From positions 2,041,420 to 2,105,419 of the forward strand of contig NZ_QWDC01000001.1 in the NCBI RefSeq assembly GCF_003432115.1: a stretch of DNA of 64,000 nt. Reading direction: 5' to 3'. The notes beneath the pieces were generated by a model. That model was not told the DNA's origin and did not search any database. It saw only the letters and a list, made by a program, of their open reading frames with translations. The translations under genes were made by a program, and so were the position numbers. Source of the stretch: Mucilaginibacter conchicola. GTDB lineage: Bacteria > Bacteroidota > Bacteroidia > Sphingobacteriales > Sphingobacteriaceae. Positions 37,333 to 45,998 of the stretch are shown here, in pieces (positions within the stretch are counted from its first letter, which is position 1; each line of letters begins with the position of its first letter).

Positions 37333-39141
37333 TTACACTGCGGCAAATTTTAATTCAAATTCCGAGCCTTTTTCCTTTTCAGACCGTACGCTTATCACCC
37401 CCTCAAGCCTTTTAACAATGGTGTTAACGTAGCTAAGGCCAAGGCCAAAGCCTTTAACATCGTGCAGGTTGCCGGTTGGTATGCGGTAGAATTGCTCAAA
37501 TATTTTTGATTGCTGGTCGCGGCTCATGCCTATGCCTTTATCGGCAACCTTTATCACCAGTTCGTTATTTCTGTTGTAAGTGCTGATGGTTATTTCAGGC
37601 ACATCCTTGCTGTATTTAACGGCATTATCTATCAGGTTGTATAGCACGTTGCTAAAATGCAACTCATCGGCCATTATCACAGGGTTTTCGGCATCAAGGC
37701 TAAGCACGGTAACCGCATCATGCTTTTGCAGTTTAAGTGCCATGCTATCCAGCACAAGGGCTATCATCTCGTTAACGTCGATAGGTTTTTTATCCAGCTT
37801 AAAGTCGTTCTTCTCAATACGGGCAATGTTCAGCACCCGCTCAATATGGCTGCCCAAACGAACGTTCTCCTCGTATATCACATTGGCCAGCCGTGCTACC
37901 CGCGATCTGTCCTGCGCTATCTCATCATCCTTTAAAGCCTCGCTGGCTATCATGATGGTAGATACAGGGGTTTTAAACTCGTGGGTCATGTTATTGATGA
38001 AGTCTATCTTCATCTCCGAGATCTTTTTCTGCTTGATGATGGAGAAAATAGTATATCCGAAACAAAAAACCAGCACTATCAACAAGCCTGCAGTAGTGCC
38101 CATACTCGCTTTCATGTTCCCGAGTATCAGCGAATCCTTCTGCGGGAAATAAACACGGATTTTTCCGGGGTCGGTGAGCAACTCGCTGTTGAATATAGTT
38201 TTCTGATAAGTATTCGCAGGGATAAACTCGGGCCTGGCGCCACTTACATCCATCGCTTTTGAAAACAGCAACGAGTCTTTATTGGCCATCGCCACCTCAT
38301 AACTAAAGGGCAGGAATATACCACGGTTATGCAACTCAAAGCGTAACAAGGAGTCTATCCAAAAAACATTCAATCGCTTGTACAACGGCTCGTCAGATTT
38401 TCGGTATTCTTCGGCAATATTCTCAATTACATTGGCTGTTTTGCCTTTGTGCGGCATGTTGGCCAGTGAATCGGCCTCTAACATTTTTTTAACCGTGGTT
38501 AGCTGGCGCTCTTTCAGCAAACGTTGCTGCTCGCGTACCCAAAGCGGATTTAATTGCGGGGCGGCCACCAGTTGCTTACCAAACTGAGGGTCAATATATG
38601 TAGCATAAAGCGTATCATACTTATGCAGTTTCTTTTTGGGCATTTTAGGCCCTTTCACTATCTCGGGGATAAAGCGGCCATGTACATCGCCGTACTCATC
38701 GGTATATTCCTCAATGCGGATGCGCAGGTTTACTGAGCCCTGTTGCATCAAGGCGTTGATCTCGTCGTCCTGTTTTTTGTGGATGATCATGCGGCGCAAA
38801 CTATCGCGCAGCATGGCCAGTTTACGCTGGCGTTTGCTTTGCTTTTTAAGGCTGGTCAATGAATCCTGCGGGGAGATCTTTTGCCCGTTGATGCTCACAT
38901 CGGTACGTTTCTCGATGTTAGTTACTGCAAACGAGCGCTGCGTTTTGGCATTGATAAAGTTGATAGCATCTTGTTTTGATACCTTGCTTACCACACTGTT
39001 TAAAGCCTCGTTAACCGACTGGTTAAACAACTCCGATTGCATTTGGTATGATTGGCGCAGAAAATACAATTGCATAGCCACCACCCCCACAAGGGCAAAA
39101 CCCATAAGGCCTACGATCAATGCTATACTTTTCTTTTTCAT
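37333..39141 (-). CDS. Membrane sensor histidine kinase
   Basis: A 602-residue kinase with two membrane helices (about 5-27 and 350-370) enclosing a large sensor region of about 320 residues that is rich in Lys, Arg and Leu and has no recognised domain. The cytoplasmic part holds HisKA with His387 (NNMTHEFKTPVST) and an HATPase domain (DNAVKYSK and GFGLGLSYV). It is the partner of the response regulator downstream (RprX/RprY-like arrangement). It is divergent from a predicted T9SS-secreted protein gene, a possible target. Confidence 0.93.
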   Translation of the reverse strand: MKKKSIALIVGLMGFALVGVVAMQLYFLRQSYQMQSELFNQSVNEALNSVVSKVSKQDAINFINAKTQRSFAVTNIEKRTDVSINGQKISPQDSLTSLKKQSKRQRKLAMLRDSLRRMIIHKKQDDEINALMQQGSVNLRIRIEEYTDEYGDVHGRFIPEIVKGPKMPKKKLHKYDTLYATYIDPQFGKQLVAAPQLNPLWVREQQRLLKERQLTTVKKMLEADSLANMPHKGKTANVIENIAEEYRKSDEPLYKRLNVFWIDSLLRFELHNRGIFLPFSYEVAMANKDSLLFSKAMDVSGARPEFIPANTYQKTIFNSELLTDPGKIRVYFPQKDSLILGNMKASMGTTAGLLIVLVFCFGYTIFSIIKQKKISEMKIDFINNMTHEFKTPVSTIMIASEALKDDEIAQDRSRVARLANVIYEENVRLGSHIERVLNIARIEKNDFKLDKKPIDVNEMIALVLDSMALKLQKHDAVTVLSLDAENPVIMADELHFSNVLYNLIDNAVKYSKDVPEITISTYNRNNELVIKVADKGIGMSRDQQSKIFEQFYRIPTGNLHDVKGFGLGLSYVNTIVKRLEGVISVRSEKEKGSEFELKFAAV

Positions 39142-39181
39142 GCAAGAACAAAAATATCTGATTTTATGCCCGTTAAAATCC

Positions 39182-39201
39182 TTTTAACAAATTTTAACAA
39201 A
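39182..39201. promoter_or_regulatory. Tandem 10-bp direct repeat, candidate OmpR-type site
   Basis: TTTTAACAAA occurs twice without a gap (39182-39191 and 39192-39201). A 10-base period on one DNA face is typical of OmpR/PhoB-family binding sites. It lies between the divergent kinase and T9SS-cargo genes. Confidence 0.5.
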
Positions 39202-39242
39202 TGATTAGGCCGCTTTTAATCTGTTGATTTGTAACAGTTTCA

Positions 39243-39250
39243 TAAATTTG
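39243..39250 (+). promoter_or_regulatory. -7 element upstream of the T9SS-cargo gene
   Basis: TAAATTTG matches TAnnTTTG; it ends 23 bases before the ATG at 39274. A TTG at 39224-39226 is a weak -33 candidate with short spacing. Confidence 0.45.
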
Positions 39251-39273
39251 CTACTCAAACCTGTATACACAAT

Positions 39274-40119
39274 ATGAAAAAGATATTTAAACCCGGCTTT
39301 GAGTTTATATTCTCGGTAAGCCTTATAGCCATACTTGGCCTGCCGCCGCTGGTGTTGGCACAAAGCCAAAAAAATATTGAGATAAAGATAGTTAACGGCG
39401 ATACCACCATTAACGGTAAGGATATTAAAAAGCTAACGGCTGCCGAGCGCAAAGATGCATTGGCTGCCATGGAAGACGCACCTTTACCGCCACCACCACC
39501 ACCTGCACCGGGCAATAATGCCACCATTATACTGAAGCAAGATAAAAACGGCAAAAACGTAACTATCGAAAAACAGGTAACCATTGATAACAACGGCAAC
39601 GAATTAGCCGCCGGCGAAGGCACCCAAAAACGCACCCGCTTAAAACGCATCAAAACCGACAGTGCTTTTACCTATCGTTTTGATAACGACCTGCCATCGA
39701 TGGACGTGCGTATTAACCGTTTTACCGGCCCCGGTCATAAAGCCACCAGCAAAAACAGCCAAACATTTAACTATTCCAATACGGATGGCGATGGCATTAC
39801 TACCAATATCAGCTACAGCGTTAGCGATGCCCCTGCCGATAAGCTAAAAGCCTTAACAGGTACCGACAAAGCTGATTTAGAGATCGCTGATCTGAACCTG
39901 AACTACGAGTTCAGCACGGCTAAAACCATCCTTACATTGAACCTGCCCGCAGGCGCGAAAGAAATTAAATTGACGGCAAGCAATGGTACTACCGTATGGG
40001 CTGATAAGGTATCTGCAACCAGCTTCAGCAAAAAATTTGCGTTGCCGGTGAACGGCGTGTACTACCTGCAGGTTAAACAAGGCAGAAAAGTTGCTTTGAA
40101 GAGGATTGTCAAGGAGTAG
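39274..40119 (+). CDS. Secreted protein with probable type IX C-terminal sorting domain
   Basis: A 281-residue protein, function unknown. It has an N-terminal signal sequence (about 1-29, ending LVLAQS), a short PPPPPPAPG stretch near residue 72, a charged middle, and a C-terminal segment of about 70 residues ending VNGVYYLQVKQGRKVALKRIVKE-like. The final GVYYLQVKQGRKVALKRI pattern is that of type A sorting domains, which send proteins through SprA to the cell surface. It is divergent from the histidine-kinase gene, with tandem repeats of OmpR-site type in the shared promoter region. The sorting-domain call is by pattern. Confidence 0.75.
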   Translation: MKKIFKPGFEFIFSVSLIAILGLPPLVLAQSQKNIEIKIVNGDTTINGKDIKKLTAAERKDALAAMEDAPLPPPPPPAPGNNATIILKQDKNGKNVTIEKQVTIDNNGNELAAGEGTQKRTRLKRIKTDSAFTYRFDNDLPSMDVRINRFTGPGHKATSKNSQTFNYSNTDGDGITTNISYSVSDAPADKLKALTGTDKADLEIADLNLNYEFSTAKTILTLNLPAGAKEIKLTASNGTTVWADKVSATSFSKKFALPVNGVYYLQVKQGRKVALKRIVKE

Positions 40120-40156
40120 TTTGTATTTGCCGGTTGGCAGTTTGCAGAAGTCCCAT

Positions 40157-40287
40157 CATTGCCGTTGGCTTTAGCCAACGGATAACGAACAGTGCACAAA
40201 TGACTTTAGCCAAAACCAAAGAGCTGAGTTTCGGCTAAAGCCGGGAACATCCGTTTATACTCCGTCGACTAAAGTCGACGGCAATGA
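40157..40287. repeat. Inverted element with compensated hairpin ends
   Basis: The left end TCATTGCCGTTGGCTTTAGC (40157 on) and the reverse complement of the right end, TCATTGCCGTCGACTTTAGT, differ at a few positions, yet each end still folds on itself: CCGTTGGC-TTTA-GCCAACGG and CCGTCGAC-TTTA-GTCGACGG. The middle has GGCTAAAGCC-type words. It lies between convergent genes. Confidence 0.7.
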
Positions 40288-40292
40288 AACAT

Positions 40293-40324
40293 AAAAGCCT
40301 TTCTGAAAATCCAGAAAGGCTTTT
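40293..40324. terminator. Bidirectional terminator
   Basis: AAAAGCCTTTCTG (40293-40305) pairs with CAGAAAGGCTTTT (40312-40324) over 13 bp. A/T runs on both sides let it serve both the T9SS-cargo gene (+) and the DUF3127 gene (-). Confidence 0.85.
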
Positions 40325-40372
40325 ATTATTCTTATCAAGCCTGCCTACTGCAAACTCAAAACTGGCCAGCTC

Positions 40373-40735
40373 TTAAAACGGCAGATCGTCATCATCAGGT
40401 GCCGAGCTGATATCAGCAGGGGCTGCATACTCCGGCGAAGCTGCGCTGCCTGCGCCGCTAAGCGTGTTAACTTTCCATAATTGTAAAGAGTTAAAGTATG
40501 ATTTCTTGCCTGATTTATCAGTCCATGGGCGGCCTTTCAGGTTAAAAAACACTTCAACATCATCACCAACCTTAACAGCATCTAAAAGATTGCAACGATC
40601 TTGTATAGCCTCAAACTTTAAATACTCAGGATATTGTGGGTTCTCGATGTACTCGAGAATCAATTCTCTCTTCTTTAATGACTCGGTAACCTGTTGGGTT
40701 GCCGATACTTCATGTACCTTGCCTTTAACTTCCAT
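40373..40735 (-). CDS. DUF3127 protein, OB-fold-like
   Basis: A 120-residue cytoplasmic protein of the DUF3127 family, found mainly in Bacteroidota. MEVKGKVHEVSATQQVTESLKKRELILEY and the FFNLKGRPWTDKSGK segment are characteristic; the strand pattern and the acidic tail (DDDDLPF) recall single-stranded DNA-binding proteins, whose C-terminus also ends DDDIPF and binds partner proteins. A role in DNA metabolism is therefore plausible but unproven. It is divergent from the THUMP methyltransferase gene across 84 bases. Confidence 0.88.
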   Translation of the reverse strand: MEVKGKVHEVSATQQVTESLKKRELILEYIENPQYPEYLKFEAIQDRCNLLDAVKVGDDVEVFFNLKGRPWTDKSGKKSYFNSLQLWKVNTLSGAGSAASPEYAAPADISSAPDDDDLPF

Positions 40736-40801
40736 AATTTCAGAAAATGATTAAAATGTAAAGTTAATAACCTCAAATTAAATAGCGGCGTATTTAATTC
40801 A

Positions 40802-40809
40802 TATTTTTG
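40802..40809 (+). promoter_or_regulatory. -7 element just before the THUMP methyltransferase gene
   Basis: TATTTTTG matches TAnnTTTG and ends 10 bases before the ATG at 40820, predicting a leader of only a few bases. No clear -33 box was found. Confidence 0.45.
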
Positions 40810-40819
40810 CCAAATAATT

Positions 40820-41995
40820 ATGCAAGTTTTCCACACCGAAAGTAAGATCATCATCACCTGCAACAAGCGCTTATCGCCCTATTTGCAGCAGGAAGTTGAA
40901 GCGCTTGGTTACAAGCCAACCCGTGTTTTCTCTACAGGCGTAGAGTTACAGGGAACCATTAATGATACCATCCCGCTAAACCTTAACCTGCGTTGCGCAA
41001 GTCAGGTTTTATACCTGTTAAAAAGCTTTGATGCTGCCGACCCGCAAGAGCTTTACAACGAACTGGTAAAGATTGAGTGGGAAGAACTAATTGATTTTAC
41101 CGGCTATTTTTCGGTAACATCAAACGTAAACAACAAGCACATTACCACACCGTTGTTTGCCAACGTAAAAGTAAAAGATGCCATTGTTGACCGTATAAAA
41201 GATAAAAAAGGCATTCGCCCAAACAGCGGTGCCGATGTAAATAAAGCCGTTGTACACCTGTACTGGCAGGATGATAAAGCCGATGTTTTCCTGGATACAT
41301 CGGGCGAGACCTTAGCCAAACACAGCTACCGCAAAATACCGGGCAAGGCACCAATGCTTGAGGCACTGGCAGCGTCAACCATTGTGGCCACCAACTGGGA
41401 CCGCAACAGCCATTTTATTAACCCGATGTGTGGATCTGGTACATTAGCTATCGAAGCTGCTTTGCTGGCTACTGATAAGCATCCCGGCTTGTTCCGCATG
41501 AACTATGGTTTTATGCATATTATGGGATATGATGAGCAGGTATTTTTTGTGGAGCGCCGCAAACTAAAAGATAAAGCCAAGAAAGATATCGGCTTTAAAA
41601 TTATCGCTACAGATATTTCTCAGGATGCCGTTGATATAGCCCGCCGCAATGCCAATACTGCCGGTGTAGAACATTTAATTGATTTTGATGTTTGTGATTT
41701 TGAACTTACCGACGTGCCCGAAGATGGTGGCGTAGTGATGTTTAACCCCGAGTACGGCGAACGTTTAGGTACGCATACCAAGTTAGAGATCACTTACAAA
41801 CGCATAGGCGATTTCCTGAAAAAGAAATGCCTTAACTATCGCGGTTATGTGTTCACGGGCAACCCCGATCTGGCTAAGAAGATAGGTTTAAAGGCTGCCC
41901 GTAAAATTGAGTTTTACAATGGTAAACTGGATTGCCGTTTGTTTGAGTACGAATTGTACGAAGGCACCAAACGCCAGCCAAAAGAAGAAGTTTAA
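40820..41995 (+). CDS. THUMP-domain RNA methyltransferase (RlmL N-terminal-like)
   Basis: A 391-residue class I SAM-dependent methyltransferase with an N-terminal THUMP domain for RNA binding (about 45-160) and a Rossmann-type catalytic domain (about 165-385). SAM-binding motif INPMCGSGTLAIEAALLA and catalytic motif NPEYGERLG are visible; the usual NPPYG has Glu for the second Pro. It most resembles the N2-guanine methyltransferases acting on 23S rRNA (RlmL/YpsC type), but tRNA is possible. The next gene begins at the base after its stop codon. Confidence 0.92.
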   Translation: MQVFHTESKIIITCNKRLSPYLQQEVEALGYKPTRVFSTGVELQGTINDTIPLNLNLRCASQVLYLLKSFDAADPQELYNELVKIEWEELIDFTGYFSVTSNVNNKHITTPLFANVKVKDAIVDRIKDKKGIRPNSGADVNKAVVHLYWQDDKADVFLDTSGETLAKHSYRKIPGKAPMLEALAASTIVATNWDRNSHFINPMCGSGTLAIEAALLATDKHPGLFRMNYGFMHIMGYDEQVFFVERRKLKDKAKKDIGFKIIATDISQDAVDIARRNANTAGVEHLIDFDVCDFELTDVPEDGGVVMFNPEYGERLGTHTKLEITYKRIGDFLKKKCLNYRGYVFTGNPDLAKKIGLKAARKIEFYNGKLDCRLFEYELYEGTKRQPKEEV

Positions 41996-42487
41996 ATGAA
42001 GAAATTACTTGTTATAGCGTTTTTACTAAGCTCTTTTTATGCCCACGCGCAAAAAGAACTGGCTTTCCCGTTCCAGGGTGGTGCACCCATCATGACCCGT
42101 TTTTTTAAGGATAGCCTTACTGTAAGCCCGGATATCATCGCTAAAAAAGCAAGCGGTGTGGCGGTATTAAAGTTTACTGCTGATGTAAACGGCGTGGTGC
42201 AAAAAATTGTGATCTATTATGCCGATGATTACCTGATCACCCTGCCTGCTATTGACGCGCTGAAGAAATCGACTAAGAAATGGATCATCCCTGATAAGGA
42301 AAAGTTTCATGATTTTATCATTCCGTTCTCTATCAGCTACAACACACCGGCATCCGGCGTAGCCGAGGTACAAAAAGCCGCGTACGAGTTCTACAAACGC
42401 CGCAAGCCCATTGTAGCCCGTGATCAGATACCTTTGAACGATGCTACCCTGCTACCAACGGTAAGTGTTAGCTACGATCTGAAGTAG
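41996..42487 (+). CDS. Small exported protein with TonB-C-like domain
   Basis: A 163-residue protein with a signal peptide (MKKLLVIAFLLSSFYAHAQ). The central segment (about 45-120, VAVLKFTADVNGVVQKIVIYY and IDALKKSTKKW) has the shape of the C-terminal domain of TonB-family proteins, where a beta sheet contacts outer-membrane receptors, but there is no membrane anchor and no proline spacer. The ATG directly follows the stop of the methyltransferase gene. The function is unknown; the TonB resemblance is moderate. Confidence 0.75.
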   Translation: MKKLLVIAFLLSSFYAHAQKELAFPFQGGAPIMTRFFKDSLTVSPDIIAKKASGVAVLKFTADVNGVVQKIVIYYADDYLITLPAIDALKKSTKKWIIPDKEKFHDFIIPFSISYNTPASGVAEVQKAAYEFYKRRKPIVARDQIPLNDATLLPTVSVSYDLK

Positions 42488-42517
42488 AAACTAAAAGGCA
42501 AGAGCCATTCGCATAGC

Positions 42518-42655
42518 TGACTCACCCGGTCTTCGCTACGCTGGACCACCCTCTCTGCTGCAAGCAGCAAAGAGGTAAGAAAAGAAAACGAATAAACCCC
42601 TCTTTACGCTTGCGTAGAGAGGGGTGACGAGCGTCAGCGATGTCGGGGTGAGTCA
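42518..42655. repeat. MITE-like element with imperfect 45-base terminal inverted repeats
   Basis: TGACTCACCC (42518-42527) is the exact reverse complement of GGGTGAGTCA (42646-42655), and similarity continues inward: CTTCGCTACGCTGG and ACCACCCTCTCTGC on the left match ATCGCTGACGCTCG and TCACCCCTCTCTACGC on the reversed right side. No coding sequence is inside. Confidence 0.65.
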
Positions 42656-42701
42656 ATGAGCAAGCGGGAATCGCAAGGACTATCAACATAAGACCAATCA
42701 A

Positions 42702-43475
42702 ATGCTCTATTTTGCCATCATCATTGCCGTAGTTATCAGCTTTACACTGTTTCAGCGCAAGCGTAGTCGTGCATTAACGCAGGTTATTCTTACCGATAAG
42801 CAGAAGGCACTGTTGACGCAACATATTGATTATTACAATAACCTGTCGGATGATGATAAAGCTTACTTTGTTGATAAGGTAGAGCAGTTTCTGGATGCCG
42901 TACGTATTGAAGGCGTAGGCCTTGAGGTAAACGATACTGACCGCCTGATGGTAGCATCAAGCGCGGTGATCCCCATCTTTAAATTTAAAGACTGGACCTA
43001 CCGCAACGTTACCAACGTACTCCTCTACCCCGACACCTTTGATAAAGACTACCAGTTTGAGGGTGGCGACGAGCGCAATATTATGGGTATGGTAGGCAGC
43101 GGTTACATGAACGGGCAGATGATCCTGTCGCGCGCGGCGCTGCAAAAAGGCTTCTCAAAAAACAACGGCAAACAAAACACCGGCATCCATGAGTTTGTGC
43201 ACCTGCTGGATAAAGCCGACGGCGCCACCGATGGCATCCCCGAAGGTTTCCTTCCGCATGAGTACATTAAACCCTGGGTGCAGATGATGCACCAGGAGAT
43301 AAGCAAAATCCGGGCAGGCCATTCAGACATTGATCCGTACGCGGCTACCAACGAAGCCGAGTTCTTTGCCGTGGTATCAGAATATTTCTTTGAAAAACCC
43401 GACCAGCTGCAGGCCAAACACCCTGAGCTTTATGACTTGCTCAGCAAAACTTTCGGGCAGGATCTGGCAGGGTAA
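42702..43475 (+). CDS. Zinc-dependent peptidase of the M90 (MtfA) family
   Basis: A 257-residue protein with a single N-terminal membrane helix (MLYFAIIIAVVISFTLFQ) and an M90 domain. The zinc motif is His163-Glu164-x-x-His167 in GIHEFVHLLDKADGATDG, with the further Glu in NEAEFFAVVSEYFFEKP. E. coli MtfA, in the same family, is a peptidase that also binds the repressor Mlc and so affects glucose uptake; whether that holds here is unknown. The N-terminal anchor is an addition typical of the Bacteroidota forms I know of. The gene stands alone, between repeats. Confidence 0.92.
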   Translation: MLYFAIIIAVVISFTLFQRKRSRALTQVILTDKQKALLTQHIDYYNNLSDDDKAYFVDKVEQFLDAVRIEGVGLEVNDTDRLMVASSAVIPIFKFKDWTYRNVTNVLLYPDTFDKDYQFEGGDERNIMGMVGSGYMNGQMILSRAALQKGFSKNNGKQNTGIHEFVHLLDKADGATDGIPEGFLPHEYIKPWVQMMHQEISKIRAGHSDIDPYAATNEAEFFAVVSEYFFEKPDQLQAKHPELYDLLSKTFGQDLAG

Positions 43476-43499
43476 AGGTGCCGGACCAATTACAAAAAT

Positions 43500-43626
43500 G
43501 TCATTTCGAACGAGGTGCGAGAAGAACCGTAACGAAGTGGAGCTCATCGAAGATAAATCCTGTTATTTGTTCTAAGCTCTTCGCTTTGCTTATCTGACAG
43601 GATTTCTCACTATCGTTCGAAATGAC
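43500..43626. repeat. Type A intergenic repeat, copy 3
   Basis: Begins GTCATTTCGAACGAGG and ends ATCGTTCGAAATGAC. The inner arms differ from copies 1 and 4 (TAAATCCTG and CAGGATTTC), so it is a diverged member. Confidence 0.8.
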
Positions 43627-43819
43627 ATAATTTTTTATTGCAACCGGAGCGCATAAACGCTCCGGCGCAATAATCATGTGAACGGGTTTAGGTAGTTCTC
43701 TTTTGTATTATCGCTTTTACCGACAAATCCTTGTCAGTCGTAATTATTTCACTACCAGGCGTTCACGCTTGTTCGCGATGTTCATGCGCGTGAACGTGAA
43801 CACTTGCAAACCAAATATG

Positions 43820-43914
43820 CGTCATTGCGAGGCACGAAGCAATCTCTTGACGCAAATCACTCAGGCAAGGCGTATATCAGTCCTAAAGAGATTGCTTCGT
43901 ACCTCGCAATGACG
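43820..43914. repeat. Type B intergenic repeat, complete copy
   Basis: The left arm CGTCATTGCGAGGCACGAAG continues with CAATCTCTT and pairs with AAGAGATTG followed by CTTCGTACCTCGCAATGACG on the right, with one mismatch. The spacer is about 37 bases. A left half copy is at 1742-1770. Confidence 0.85.
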
Positions 43915-43925
43915 TGGTTATGATT

Positions 43926-45911
43926 CTACTCCTCTTCCCCATCATCAACCTTTGCAATAGCGTTTGATTTACTCAACGATTTTGCACTCTCTGCCAGGCG
44001 GATAAACTCGGCGCGGTAGCCTTCGTTGTCGGTTCCTTTACCTTCGCGGGCGGTGGCTATGGCGTGGTCAAAGCTGGCTTTTTGCTTAAATTTTGAGTTG
44101 CGCAACAACATACCCACCTCAGCCACTGCCGATGCAAATTTGAAATCGGTTGAGGTTTGTTTAAACTCAACGGGCTTATCATACACCACCGCCTGGCTCA
44201 GTTTGCTTGCTGATGAGGTTGGTTCTTTATACCTGAATTTGATGGTCATCATTTCTGCAGACGGATTAAGATCTGCCTTTACCTGCTCAATCTTCTGGTA
44301 TTTCAGCGGATCTACACTGGCGGCAAAGCTGTCTTTTATACCAACAGGGATGATCTCGTAGAAAGCCGTAACGGTATGGCCGCTGCCCATATCGCCGGCA
44401 TCTTTTTTATCATCATTAAAATCTTCTTTATCCAGTACGCGGTTCTCGTAACCCAACAGGCGGTAGGCCTGCACTTTGCCGGGGTTAAACTCTATCTGCA
44501 GTTTCACATCCTTGGCAACGGTGAATAAGGTACCGCCAAATTCACTAACCAGGGTTTTGTGGGCTTCAGTAGCATTATCAATATAAGCATAGTTGCCATT
44601 GCCTTTATCGGCAAGGGCTTCCATTTTGCTGTCTTTGTAATTACCCATACCAAAGCCAAGAACAGATAATGAGATGCCGCTTTCGCGTTCCTTCTCTATC
44701 AGTTTTTCCATAGCCTCATCACTTGATGCACCAACGTTAAAATCGCCGTCGGTAGCCAGGATAATACGGTTGTTACCTTTCTTCATCAGGTTTTCGGAAG
44801 CAATTTTATAGGCAAGTTTTATGCCCGCGCCGCCTGCAGTTGAGCCGCCTGCCTGCAGGTTATCTATGGCATTTTTAATGGTCTCTTTTTTATCGCCACC
44901 GGTTGATGGCAGCACTACACCTGCTGCACCGGCATATACTACCAGCGCCACTTTGTCCTGCGGGCGTAGCTGGTCTACCAGCATTTTAAGCGATGATTGC
45001 ACCAACGGTAATTTATTCACATCACTCATAGAGCCCGATACATCTATTAAAAACACCAGGTTTGAAGCTGGTAGATTGTTAGTTGCGATGGTTTTAGCTT
45101 TTAAGCCGATGCGCAATAAACGATGCTTAGGGTTCCACGGTGCTGATGAAAGTTCGGTATGGATAGCCACCGGTTCATTATCCTTAGGGCCGGCAAGGTC
45201 ATATTTAAAATAGTTGATCATTTCCTCAACACGCACGGCATCCTCGGGTGGCATCTGCCCGCCGTTGATAAAGCGGCGCACGTTACTGTACGATGCTGCA
45301 TCCACATCAACAGAAAAAGTTGACAAAGGCTCGTTTACCGAATTGGTAAACTTATTTTCGGCCATGCCTTTGTAGCTTTCGTTATCGGCGATTGGTGCAG
45401 GGGCCACACTGTTGTAAGCATAGTAACCAGCGGCATTGCCACGAATAGCCATATTGTTAACTGCACCGGGATTTCCTTGTACTGTTACGCCTGCTACCCT
45501 ACCCTGCAATTGTGTGTAGGCTTTATCAGCGTTAACAACGGCCACACTTCCCAACACCTCTTTCTTACGCTTGGCTTGATATCCCGTCACTACCACTTCG
45601 CTTAGTTGGCGGGATGATGATTCCAACTTTACATTTATCTCTTTCCTGTTGCCAATAGCCACTTGCTGAGTTTTGTATCCTATGTAAGCAAAACTTAGCG
45701 TAGCCGCGCTCGTAGGAACGTTTATGGTGTACTTACCATTAACATCAGTTTGCGAGCCTATTTTTGTACCATCTACAATAACAGTTGCAGCAATAACGGG
45801 CAATCCGTCATCAGCAGAAGTTACTTTTCCTGTAATCGTGCGGGTGTCGGTGTCGCGTTTAAACGCCGCAAGCGACACAAAAAGGGTTAGGATGATCATT
45901 AACTTTTTCAT
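43926..45911 (-). CDS. VWA-domain protein with carboxypeptidase-like and SusC-like segments
   Basis: A 661-residue exported protein. Order: signal sequence (1 to about 17), CarbopepD-reg-like beta sandwich (about 24-98, GKVTSADDGLPVIAATVIVDGT), a SusC/RagA-like signature (SEVVVTGYQAKRKKEVLGSV, about 104-123) with plug-like remnants (LQGRVAGVTVQGNPGA), a VWF-A N-terminal region (about 185-245), the VWA domain with intact MIDAS motif DVSGS at 290-294, and a C-terminal DUF3520-like part. The E. coli relative YfbK lacks the SusC-like section. It binds a partner through a metal ion, probably at the outer membrane or in the periplasm. It is divergent from the ECF sigma gene by 87 bases, a probable functional link. 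Confidence 0.88.
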   Translation of the reverse strand: MKKLMIILTLFVSLAAFKRDTDTRTITGKVTSADDGLPVIAATVIVDGTKIGSQTDVNGKYTINVPTSAATLSFAYIGYKTQQVAIGNRKEINVKLESSSRQLSEVVVTGYQAKRKKEVLGSVAVVNADKAYTQLQGRVAGVTVQGNPGAVNNMAIRGNAAGYYAYNSVAPAPIADNESYKGMAENKFTNSVNEPLSTFSVDVDAASYSNVRRFINGGQMPPEDAVRVEEMINYFKYDLAGPKDNEPVAIHTELSSAPWNPKHRLLRIGLKAKTIATNNLPASNLVFLIDVSGSMSDVNKLPLVQSSLKMLVDQLRPQDKVALVVYAGAAGVVLPSTGGDKKETIKNAIDNLQAGGSTAGGAGIKLAYKIASENLMKKGNNRIILATDGDFNVGASSDEAMEKLIEKERESGISLSVLGFGMGNYKDSKMEALADKGNGNYAYIDNATEAHKTLVSEFGGTLFTVAKDVKLQIEFNPGKVQAYRLLGYENRVLDKEDFNDDKKDAGDMGSGHTVTAFYEIIPVGIKDSFAASVDPLKYQKIEQVKADLNPSAEMMTIKFRYKEPTSSASKLSQAVVYDKPVEFKQTSTDFKFASAVAEVGMLLRNSKFKQKASFDHAIATAREGKGTDNEGYRAEFIRLAESAKSLSKSNAIAKVDDGEEE

Positions 45912-45998
45912 AATTCCATCGGTTTTTTATTACAGGATGCAGCCGCCATTGGATTTCCATAAACCATTTAAAAAAATTATTTTGCATCATCTGTCTTA

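Larger units (their letters stand above)
43476..43925. other. Gap with two repeat elements
   Basis: No gene seen between the convergent M90 peptidase and VWA genes. A type A repeat (43500-43626), about 190 bases of unassigned sequence and a complete type B repeat (43820-43914) fill it. Confidence 0.7.
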
